Origin: Pseudoroseomonas aestuarii
GTDB lineage: Bacteria; Pseudomonadota; Alphaproteobacteria; Acetobacterales; Acetobacteraceae
DNA length: 64,000 nucleotides
Assembly: GCF_042651065.1 (NCBI RefSeq)
Contig: NZ_JBHSCH010000002.1
Span: forward strand, 96,927 to 160,926
Direction: 5' to 3'
Shown here piece by piece: positions 7,903 through 14,418 of this stretch (position 1 is its first letter; each line of letters begins with the position of its first letter). The position numbers and the translations under genes are program-made. The notes beneath the pieces were generated by a model. It was not told the origin of the DNA and made no database searches. It was given only the letters and a program-made list of their open reading frames with translations.

Positions 7903-8112
7903 TCAGCCTTTCTTCTTCCGCCGCGCCGCCTCGCCGGTCACCGCGCCCTCGGCGGCCAGCGCCGCCAGCCGCGCCGGAAGATTCTCCAGAATGGCGTCGC
8001 GATAGCCGGGCATGCGCTTCCAGGCCTTGCGCTCGGGCTTGGTCATGCCGCAGCCGAGGCACCATCCGGTGTCCTCGTCGAATTCGCAGACCTTGATGCA
8101 GGGGCGTTCCAT
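7903..8112 (-). CDS. DUF1289 small cysteine-rich protein
   Basis: A 69-residue protein carrying the DUF1289 pattern PCIKVCEFDEDTGWCLGCGMT, with four Cys in C-x3-C... C-x2-C arrangement, then a Trp-containing helix. Homologues are widespread in proteobacteria. The cysteines suggest metal or Fe-S binding, but no activity is established. It ends in a basic RRKKKG tail and is convergent with the transporter ATPase. Confidence 0.85.
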   Translation of the reverse strand: MERPCIKVCEFDEDTGWCLGCGMTKPERKAWKRMPGYRDAILENLPARLAALAAEGAVTGEAARRKKKG

Positions 8113-8255
8113 GCTCCCGCAGATGGGAATGCCCGGCGGCGGCGCATCCCGCCCGGGCCGAATGCCAGACCGGCCCCTGGGCCATGCCCGGCCAATGCAG
8201 GACGGCAGACGCGGGGTGCTGGACGCTGGCGCGCCGCCTTGCCATCTGTGCGGCC

Positions 8256-9041
8256 ATGCAGATTTCAGACACCATCCCCCGCGTCGCGCTGGTGACCGGC
8301 GGCGCCCGGCGGCTGGGGCGGGCCATTGCCCTGGCCCTGGCGGAGGCCGGGTTCGACATCGCCCTGCATTACCGGGGCAGCGCCGATGCGGCCGAGGCGA
8401 CGGCGGCGGAGATCCGCGCCCTCGGCCGCCGCGCCCTCCCCTTGCAGGCCGCGCTGGAGCGCGAGACGGAGGTGGCGGGGCTGCTGCCCGCCGCGCAGGC
8501 GGCGCTCGGCCCGGTGGGGGTGCTGGTGAACAACGCCGCCACCTTCGAGCGCGACGAATGGCACGACGCCACGCGCGAGAGCTGGGACCGGCATATCGAG
8601 CCCAACCTGCGCGCCCCCTTCGTGCTGGCCCAGGCCTTCGCCGCCGCCCTGCCGGAGCGGGCCGAGGGGCTGGTGCTGAACATGCTGGATCAGCGCGTCT
8701 GGTCCCTCACCCCGCATTTCGTCAGCTACAGCGTCTCCAAGGCCGGGCTGTGGGCGCTGACGCAGAGCCTCGCCTTGGCGCTGGCGCCGCGCATCCGGGT
8801 CAACGGCATCGGCCCTGGCCCCGCCATTCCGAGCCCGCGGCAGACGCCCGAGCATTTCGCCGCGCAATGCGCGGGCACCCCGCTCGGCCGCGGCACCAGC
8901 CCGGAGGAGGTGGCGCGTGCCGTGCTCGCCATCCTGTCCCTGCCGGCGATGACCGGGCAGATGATCGCCCTCGATGGCGGCCAGCACCTGCAATGGTCGC
9001 CCCAGAGGCCGCCCCAGAACGGCGAGAGGGCCGCGCCATGA
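8256..9041 (+). CDS. SDR-family oxidoreductase, pteridine-reductase-like (FolM/PTR1 type)
   Basis: A 261-residue short-chain dehydrogenase with NAD(P) motif TGGARRLGRA (residues 14-23), VNNAA near 91-95 and catalytic YSVSK (Tyr158, Lys162). The usual catalytic Ser is replaced. Asp145 in NMLDQRV lies exactly 13 residues before Tyr158, the Asp-Tyr-Lys spacing of pteridine reductase PTR1. Its stop overlaps the folB start (ATGA), pointing to reduction of a dihydropterin or dihydrofolate. The ATG at 8256 is chosen because the Rossmann strand begins at once. Confidence 0.88.
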   Translation: MQISDTIPRVALVTGGARRLGRAIALALAEAGFDIALHYRGSADAAEATAAEIRALGRRALPLQAALERETEVAGLLPAAQAALGPVGVLVNNAATFERDEWHDATRESWDRHIEPNLRAPFVLAQAFAAALPERAEGLVLNMLDQRVWSLTPHFVSYSVSKAGLWALTQSLALALAPRIRVNGIGPGPAIPSPRQTPEHFAAQCAGTPLGRGTSPEEVARAVLAILSLPAMTGQMIALDGGQHLQWSPQRPPQNGERAAP

Positions 9042-9469
9042 GCATCGCCCCCGATGTCACCCCCGATGCCACCCCCGATGCCACCCCGGACGCGGCCCCG
9101 GGCCTACGGCGCGTCTTCATCCGCCGCCTCGGCGTCGCGGCGCGCCTTGGCGTCTATCCGGAGGAGGAGGCGGCGCCGCAGCGCGTGCTGATCGACATCG
9201 AGCTGCTGGTGACCGACGACGCCGCCCCCCATGGCGTGGGAGAGGACCGGCTGGAGCGGGTGGTGGATTACGAGGCGGTGGCCAACACCGCCCGCGGCCT
9301 GGCGCTGGCCGGCCACACCCGTCTGGCCGAGACGCTGGCCGAGCGTATCGCCTGCGCCGTGCTGGCGGGCGACGGCCGCATCCGGCTCGCCAGGGTCACG
9401 GTGGAGAAGCCGGACATCATCGCCGATGCGGAAGGCGTGGGCGTCACGGTGGAGCGGCGGCGCGGCTGA
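9038..9469 (+). CDS. folB: Dihydroneopterin aldolase FolB
   Basis: Folate biosynthesis enzyme converting 7,8-dihydroneopterin to 6-hydroxymethyl-dihydropterin and glycolaldehyde. The 143-residue protein contains RRLGVAARLGVYPEEE (substrate Glu), VVDYEAVANTA, HTRLAETLAERIA and VTVEKPDIIADAEGVGVTV, standard FolB elements. The first ~21 residues are an extra low-complexity segment built on a DATP repeat, encoded by a 12-bp tandem repeat. It is translationally coupled to the upstream SDR and followed by strong hairpins. Confidence 0.92.
   Translation: MSIAPDVTPDATPDATPDAAPGLRRVFIRRLGVAARLGVYPEEEAAPQRVLIDIELLVTDDAAPHGVGEDRLERVVDYEAVANTARGLALAGHTRLAETLAERIACAVLAGDGRIRLARVTVEKPDIIADAEGVGVTVERRRG
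9053..9100 (+). repeat. 12-bp tandem repeat inside folB 5' end
   Basis: Four consecutive 12-bp units of the type GATGCCACCCCC (9053, 9065, 9077, 9089; the last degenerate) encode the DVTPDATPDATPDAAP N-terminal segment of FolB. The copy number keeps frame if it changes. Confidence 0.85.
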
Positions 9470-9473
9470 AGCC

Positions 9474-9547
9474 GTGCCCAGATGCTGGGCACTTCCTGCC
9501 TCGGTCCTCGTCCGAGAGGGCCGGACGGGGCGTGTCCGGCCCTCTCG
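9474..9547 (+). terminator. Twin hairpins downstream of folB
   Basis: First hairpin 9474-9492: GTGCCCAG / CTGGGCAC, loop ATG. Second hairpin 9513-9547: a 14-bp perfect stem CGAGAGGGCCGGAC / GTCCGGCCCTCTCG with a 7-nt loop. No T-tract follows, so termination efficiency is uncertain, but position fits the end of the SDR-folB unit. Confidence 0.55.
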
Positions 9548-9570
9548 CGGGCCTCGCGGGCCTCGCGGGC
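9544..9570. repeat. 9-bp tandem repeat, three copies
   Basis: CTCGCGGGC is repeated three times in tandem immediately after the large hairpin downstream of folB, overlapping its last bases. Confidence 0.7.
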
Positions 9571-9810
9571 CGCGCGAACAGCGCGCCGCGGTATTCGCGG
9601 CTCTGCGGCATGACCGCCATGCACGGCCGGCATGGTTTTCACATTGCCGTTCCGTACCGAGCTCTGCCCGCTTCTCAGGCACTTCGTGAAAATGCGTGTT
9701 ACGACAAAGTTTCGCTCCAGGGAGAGCGGCGTAATCCACAGGCTTTTCCACCGCTGCGGTGGACAAGTTTCCGTGTCGCCACGCCGGCAAAACAGAACAC
9801 AAAGAGTATA

Positions 9811-9828
9811 TATCACGCTTCCGTGATA
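9811..9828. repeat. Hairpin dyad in the origin-like region
   Basis: Perfect inverted repeat TATCACG-CTTC-CGTGATA between the two DnaA-box modules; a protein-binding dyad or cruciform. Regulator unknown. Confidence 0.4.
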
Positions 9829-9930
9829 CTGGCCGTCTCTGCGGACGGGATTTCATCCACCGCCCAGCGCACCCCGCTGCTTGCGGCGCCGCGTCAATGG
9901 CATTCTCCCTCTTGACGGGCCGGAAGCTGC

Positions 9931-9982
9931 TGATTTTCATATAAATCATTTAAAAACAACAGTTTGAATTTTTGCCCAAACT
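9931..9982. other. AT-rich segment (possible DNA unwinding element)
   Basis: Contains runs such as TTTTCATATAAATCATTTAAA. The first 40 bases have 7 G/C. A dyad AGTTTG-N10-CAAACT (9961-9982) closes it. It is the most AT-rich stretch I noticed in the window and may also hold the uvrC promoter. Confidence 0.55.
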
Positions 9983-10127
9983 CTAGGCATCGTCGTGTGA
10001 AGCGCAGATGACAGCCATTTCCCTGCATTCACCCCCTGTTCATCCACAGGGTTTTCCACAGCTTCTGTGGGCAAGTCCTCCGGCTCCTGCCCTTGAGCCG
10101 GCCCGCCCGACATGGTTGATCCGCCCC

Positions 10128-12392
10128 ATGCAGAACACCGGCCCGGACGAGCCAGCCGCCGACGCGCCAGACCCCCACAGGCCCGACCCTGGCGAGCCTG
10201 CTCCCGCAGAAACGGCCACCGGGGGCGACGGCTCCGAGGCGCCCGTGCTGGAAGGCGTCGCGGTGATCGAGGCGGCGCTGGCCACCATGCCCTTCTCGCC
10301 CGGCGTCTACCGCATGCTCGATGCCAAGGGCGACGCGCTCTATGTCGGCAAGGCGCGCAGCCTGAAGAAGCGCGTGGTGGCCTACACCCAGCTTGCCCGC
10401 CTGCCGGAGCGGCTGCGCCGTATGGTGCACGGCACGCGGCGGATGGAGATCATCACCACCGGCAGCGAGGCCGAGGCCCTGCTGCTGGAGGCCAACCTCA
10501 TCAAGCGGCTGCGGCCGCGCTTCAACATCGTCTTGCGGGACGACAAGTCCTACCCCTGGCTGGTGCTGACCGAGGACCACCCCTACCCGCAGATCGGCAA
10601 GCACCGGGGCGAGAAGCGCAAGGGCGCCAGCTACTGGGGCCCCTTCGCCAGCGCCTGGGCGGTGAACCAGACCATCACCGCGCTGGAGAAGGTGTTCCTG
10701 CTCCGCTCCTGCCGCGACACGGTGTTCGAGAGCCGCGACCGGCCCTGCCTGCTGCACCAGATCAAGCGCTGCTCGGCGCCCTGCGTCGGCCGCGTCAGCC
10801 CGGAGGAGTATGCCGGGCTGGTGCGCGACGCCAAACGCTTCCTCTCCGGCGAGACGCCCTCCATCCAGAAGCGGCTGGCGGCCGAGATGGAGCAGGCGGC
10901 CGAGGCGCTGGAGTTCGAGCGCGCCGCCGCCCTCCGCGACCGTATCCGCGGCCTCACCCATGTGCAGGGGCAGAACGCCATCAACCTGGAGGGGGTGGGC
11001 GACGCCGATGTGGTGGCGCTGCACCAGATCGCCGGGCAGAGCTGCGTGCAGGTGTTCTTCTTCCGGGGCGGGCGGAACAACGGCAACCGCTCCTTCTTCC
11101 CCTCCCACCTGAAGGACGACGCCGAGCCGGAGGAGGTGCTCTCCGCCTTCCTGACCCAGCTCTATGACGATTTGCCGCCGCCACCGCTGGTGCTGCTCTC
11201 CCATCCCCTGCCGGATGCCGGGCTGATCGCCGAGGCGCTGGCGCTGAAGGCGGGCCGCAAGGTGGAGCTGCACGCGCCGCAGCGCGGCGAGAAGCGGATG
11301 GCGGTGGACCACGCCAGCACCAATGCGCGCGAGGCGCTGGAGCGCCGCCTAGCCGAGGGCACGGCCCAGGCCGCGCTGCTGGAGGGCGTGGCCACGCTGT
11401 TCGACCTGCCGGAGACGCCGCGCCGCATCGAGATCTACGACAACAGCCACATCCAGGGCAGCCATGCCTATGGCGTGATGGTGGTGGCCGGGCCCGAAGG
11501 CTTCCTGAAGAACGCCTACCGCAAATACGCCATCCAGGGCGGCACCGGCCTGGCCGGCGCCGCGGCGCTGCGCCACGGCGCACCCCCGCCCCCGTCCCTG
11601 TCCCCGCTGCCGGCGCCGGCCGATCCGCCGGGCGCTCCCTCCCCGCCCGCCGCCGCGCCGGTCGAGGCGCCGGTCGAGGCGCCGCGGATTCCGCCCGAGA
11701 TCGCCGCCGAGGTGCCGGGCGGCCTGGCCGATACCCGCCCCTCTCCCCGCCCCGCCAACCGGCGCCCCGGCGGCGGCAGCCGCGTGGCCAGCGGCGGCGG
11801 CGACGACTTCGCCATGATGCGCGAGGTGTTCGAGCGCCGCTTCGGCCGTGCCCTGAAGGAGGACCCGGAGCGCCAGGGCGAGGGTTGGCCCGACCTGGTG
11901 CTGATCGATGGCGGCGCCGGCCAGCTCTCGGCGGCGCGCGAGGTGATGGCGGAGCTGGGGCTGGAGGATCTGCCGATGGTCGCGGTGGCCAAGGGGCCGG
12001 ACCGCGATGCGGGGCGGGAATGGTTCCACAGCGCCGGCCGCGCCCCCTTCCAGCTGCCGCCGCGCGACCCGGTGCTGTACTACCTGCAACGCCTGCGCGA
12101 CGAGGCGCACCGCTTCGCCATCACCACCCACCGGGCCGGCCGCTCCAAGTCGATCACCCGCAGCGAGCTGGACGAAATTCCCGGCGTGGGCAGCGCGCTG
12201 AAGCGGCGGCTGCTCAACCATTTCGGCTCGGCGCGGGGGGTGCGGCAGGCTGGTCTCGAGGATCTCGGCAACTGCCCGGGCGTCGGTCCATCGATGGCGG
12301 CGCGCATCCATGAGCATTTCCACCCTGGCGCGGGCGGGGCGAATTTGGGAAAGCACACATCGGGCAAGCCGCCGGGGCGCCCCGCGGGATAA
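10128..12392 (+). CDS. uvrC: Excinuclease ABC subunit C with Pro-rich insertion
   Basis: Makes both incisions in nucleotide excision repair with UvrA/UvrB. The 754-residue protein has a GIY-YIG nuclease domain (SPGVYRMLDAKGDALYVGKAR), UVR motif (about 245-280), RNase H-like 5' nuclease domain (EIYDNSHIQGSHAYGVMVV ... DLVLIDGGAGQL) and C-terminal helix-hairpin-helices (LDEIPGVGSALKRRLL, NCPGVGPSMAARI). Typical UvrC is ~610-650 residues. The excess is a ~90-residue Pro/Ala-rich insertion around 468-558 between KYAIQ and GDDFAMMREV. The ATG at 10128 is preferred over 10008, whose extra residues cover DnaA-like boxes. Confidence 0.95.
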   Translation: MQNTGPDEPAADAPDPHRPDPGEPAPAETATGGDGSEAPVLEGVAVIEAALATMPFSPGVYRMLDAKGDALYVGKARSLKKRVVAYTQLARLPERLRRMVHGTRRMEIITTGSEAEALLLEANLIKRLRPRFNIVLRDDKSYPWLVLTEDHPYPQIGKHRGEKRKGASYWGPFASAWAVNQTITALEKVFLLRSCRDTVFESRDRPCLLHQIKRCSAPCVGRVSPEEYAGLVRDAKRFLSGETPSIQKRLAAEMEQAAEALEFERAAALRDRIRGLTHVQGQNAINLEGVGDADVVALHQIAGQSCVQVFFFRGGRNNGNRSFFPSHLKDDAEPEEVLSAFLTQLYDDLPPPPLVLLSHPLPDAGLIAEALALKAGRKVELHAPQRGEKRMAVDHASTNAREALERRLAEGTAQAALLEGVATLFDLPETPRRIEIYDNSHIQGSHAYGVMVVAGPEGFLKNAYRKYAIQGGTGLAGAAALRHGAPPPPSLSPLPAPADPPGAPSPPAAAPVEAPVEAPRIPPEIAAEVPGGLADTRPSPRPANRRPGGGSRVASGGGDDFAMMREVFERRFGRALKEDPERQGEGWPDLVLIDGGAGQLSAAREVMAELGLEDLPMVAVAKGPDRDAGREWFHSAGRAPFQLPPRDPVLYYLQRLRDEAHRFAITTHRAGRSKSITRSELDEIPGVGSALKRRLLNHFGSARGVRQAGLEDLGNCPGVGPSMAARIHEHFHPGAGGANLGKHTSGKPPGRPAG

Positions 12393-12411
12393 AGCTCGGG
12401 AAGAGAACACT

Positions 12412-13029
12412 GTGCCGACCGACCTGCCGAACCTGTTGACCCTCGCCCGCATCGTGGCGGTGCCGCTGCTGGTGCTGCTGGCGGCGCTGCAGACGCCATG
12501 GGGCGACGTGGCGGCCTGCGCGCTGTTCTCGGCCGCCGCCATCACCGACTATTTCGACGGCAAGATCGCCCGCGAGCGGCAGCTCACCTCCGCCTTCGGC
12601 CGCATGCTGGACCCGATCGCGGACAAGCTGCTGGTGGCGGCGGCGCTGATGCTGCTGGCCGGCCTCGGGCGGCTCTCGCTGCTCGGGCTGCTGCCGGCCA
12701 TCGTCATCATGCTGCGGGAGATCCTGGTCTCGGGCCTGCGGGAGTATCTCGCCAGCCTCGCCGTCGGCCTGCCGGTGACGCGGCTGGCCAAGTGGAAGAC
12801 CGGCGTGCAGATGACCGCCCTCGGCGTGCTGCTGGCGGGCGACAGCGGCGCCGGGGCCCTCGGCCTCGGCCTACTGCCGATCGGCGCGCTGGGCGAGCTG
12901 CTGCTGTGGCTGGCGGCCGCGCTGACGCTGCTGACGGGGTGGGACTATCTCCGCGCCGGGCTGCGCCATGCCGGGCAGCAGGACAGCGCCCGCGCCAACG
13001 CCGCCCCCAAGGAACTCTCCCGCCCTTGA
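12412..13029 (+). CDS. pgsA: CDP-diacylglycerol-glycerol-3-phosphate 3-phosphatidyltransferase
   Basis: Membrane enzyme making phosphatidylglycerol phosphate, the committed step to phosphatidylglycerol and cardiolipin. The 205-residue protein has the CDP-alcohol phosphotransferase signature as DYFDGKIAR ... GRMLDPIADK (D-G-x2-A-R-x8-G-x3-D-x3-D) and about five helices. The GTG at 12412, preceded by a GGAAGAG-type site, gives the family start PTDLPNLLTLARI. An upstream ATG at 12310 lies within uvrC and is rejected. The uvrC-pgsA-moaD-moaE order suggests one transcription unit. Confidence 0.93.
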   Translation: MPTDLPNLLTLARIVAVPLLVLLAALQTPWGDVAACALFSAAAITDYFDGKIARERQLTSAFGRMLDPIADKLLVAAALMLLAGLGRLSLLGLLPAIVIMLREILVSGLREYLASLAVGLPVTRLAKWKTGVQMTALGVLLAGDSGAGALGLGLLPIGALGELLLWLAAALTLLTGWDYLRAGLRHAGQQDSARANAAPKELSRP

Positions 13030-13097
13030 GGCCCCCGCACTTGAGCGGGCGGCAGGGCGGGCGCATCTTTCCCGCAACGCAGTCTCAGGAGGGGCGG

Positions 13098-13697
13098 ATG
13101 GCCCAGCTTTCACGTGGCAAGACTCCCGGCAGGCCCGGCCCCTGGGCGCGTCCGGCGGGGCTGGCGCTGCTGCTGGGCCTCGGCGCCTGCGCCTCCTCCT
13201 TCACCGGCGACCCGATCACCGTGCCGGCCGACAGCCTGACCACCCAGCGCATCCTCGGCATGCCGACCCAGGCGGAGCCGCTGATGCCGGTGCCCGGCAA
13301 TGTCTGGCCCACCGAGGAGGACCAGGCCGAGCGCCCCACCCTGGGCACGCCCGACATCCTCAACCGCCCGGCCGACCCGCCGCCGCCGCCGAACCGGCCG
13401 ATTCCGCGCGGCAGCAGCACGCCGCCCGAGCTGCTGACCCCCGGCACCGTGCTGCCGCGCGACAACCGCGCCGACTTCCAGGCCCCGCCCCCGCCGGCCG
13501 AGCCGGCCCCGCCGCCGCGCCGCGCCGGGCGCGTCATCCCCACCCCCTCCGGGCCGGCCGTCACCACCACGGAGGGGGCGGGCTACAGCACCTACAACTC
13601 GCCGGGCGGCGGCTCCGGCGTCGCCATCCCGCAGGGGGCCACCACCACGCTGCTGGGCCAGGACGGCTCGGTGCGCCAGGTGCCGACGCCGCGCTGA
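13098..13697 (+). CDS. Pro-rich lipoprotein, function unknown
   Basis: A 199-residue protein with an N-terminal hydrophobic segment ending in a lipobox-like LGAC, lipid-modified Cys about residue 31. The rest is low-complexity: Pro-rich stretches (PPPPPNRPIPRG, PPPPAEPAPPPRR) and a Gly/Ser/Thr-rich C-terminus. A very good Shine-Dalgarno AGGAGGGG precedes the ATG. It sits between pgsA and moaD, overlapping the latter (TGATG). It probably spans the periplasm as a flexible anchor. No known family recognised. Confidence 0.75.
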   Translation: MAQLSRGKTPGRPGPWARPAGLALLLGLGACASSFTGDPITVPADSLTTQRILGMPTQAEPLMPVPGNVWPTEEDQAERPTLGTPDILNRPADPPPPPNRPIPRGSSTPPELLTPGTVLPRDNRADFQAPPPPAEPAPPPRRAGRVIPTPSGPAVTTTEGAGYSTYNSPGGGSGVAIPQGATTTLLGQDGSVRQVPTPR

Positions 13698-13954
13698 TGG
13701 CCATGGAAATCCTCTACTTCGCCTGGGTCCGGCAGAAGGTCGGCCAGGGCGCCGAGACGCTGGAGCCGCCGGCCGAGGTGGCGGACGTGGCGGGGCTGAT
13801 GCGCTGGCTGGCGGCGCGCAGCCCGGGCCATGCGGCGGCCTTCGCCCAGCCGGGGCAGATCCGCGCCGCGGTGAACCAGGAATTCTGCCCGCCCGACCAC
13901 CCGGTGCGGCCGGGCGACGAGGTGGCCTTCTTCCCCCCCGTGACGGGCGGCTGA
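13697..13954 (+). CDS. moaD: Molybdopterin synthase sulfur carrier subunit MoaD
   Basis: The 85-residue ubiquitin-fold protein ends in Gly-Gly (PPVTGG), whose thiocarboxylate donates sulfur to precursor Z. Features include ILYFAWVRQKVG, the central IRAAVNQEF and PGDEVAFFPPV. The start ATG overlaps the stop of the lipoprotein gene (TGATG). An ATG at 13703 is an alternative. It is followed four bases later by moaE, its partner subunit. Confidence 0.92.
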   Translation: MAMEILYFAWVRQKVGQGAETLEPPAEVADVAGLMRWLAARSPGHAAAFAQPGQIRAAVNQEFCPPDHPVRPGDEVAFFPPVTGG

Positions 13955-13958
13955 GGCC

Positions 13959-14414
13959 GTGGCCACGGTCCGCGTGCAGGAAGCACCCTTCGACATCGCG
14001 GCCGAGCAGGCGGCGCTGGCGGAGGGCCGTGTCGATGTCGGCGGCATCGCCGCCTTCACCGGCCTGTGCCGCGCCGATGACGGTATCGCGGCGCTGGTGC
14101 TGGAGCACTACCCCGGCATGACGGAGCGGGCGCTGGCCGGCATCGCCGCCGAGGCGGAATCGCGCTGGCCGCTCACCGGCTGCACCGTCATCCACCGCGT
14201 GGGGCGCATCCTGCCCGGCGAGCCGATCGTGCTGGTGCTGGCCGCCAGCGCCCACCGCACCGCCGCGCTGGAGGCCTGCGCCTTCCTCATCGACTGGCTG
14301 AAGACCGGCGCCCCCTTCTGGAAGCGCGAGGAATTCGCCGACGGGCGCGAGCGCTGGGTGGAGGCCCGCGCCAGCGACGACGCCGCCGCCGAGCGCTGGC
14401 GGCAGGCCGTCTAG
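13959..14414 (+). CDS. moaE: Molybdopterin synthase catalytic subunit MoaE
   Basis: Catalyses dithiolene formation from precursor Z using the thiocarboxylated MoaD. The 151-residue protein shows VGGIAAFTGLCR, LEHYPGMTERAL, VIHRVGRILPGEPIVLVLAASAHR and the catalytic-lysine region LKTGAPFWKREEF. It starts with GTG, four bases after moaD. The cofactor would serve molybdenum enzymes elsewhere. Note the orphan tungstate/molybdate-type permease at 3023. Confidence 0.94.
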   Translation: MATVRVQEAPFDIAAEQAALAEGRVDVGGIAAFTGLCRADDGIAALVLEHYPGMTERALAGIAAEAESRWPLTGCTVIHRVGRILPGEPIVLVLAASAHRTAALEACAFLIDWLKTGAPFWKREEFADGRERWVEARASDDAAAERWRQAV

Positions 14415-14418
14415 CGCC

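Larger units (their letters stand above)
9732..10076. other. Candidate replication origin (DnaA-box modules around an AT-rich core)
   Basis: Gene-free region between folB and uvrC (9470-10127). Two related 37-bp modules (9732-9768 and 10040-10076) each carry two direct DnaA-like 9-mers 12 bp apart and one inverted. They are TAATCCACA, TTTTCCACC, then TTGTCCACC in reverse; and TCATCCACA, TTTTCCACA (a full match to TTWTNCACA), then TTGCCCACA in reverse. Another weak box lies at 9853. Between them 9931-9970 has only 7 G/C in 40 bases, a plausible unwinding element in otherwise very GC-rich DNA. No dnaA, parAB or hemE is nearby, so oriC identity is an inference. Confidence 0.5.

Noticed and set aside
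9732..10076. DnaA-box modules as simple transcription terminators
   Set aside because: The 6-7 bp dyads are weak and lack T-tracts, whereas box sequence, spacing and duplication fit DnaA sites better.
10008..10127. Longer UvrC beginning at ATG 10008
   Set aside because: It would place the DnaA-like module in coding sequence and add 40 Pro-rich residues unlike UvrC; ATG 10128 is preferred, though the N-terminus is still long.
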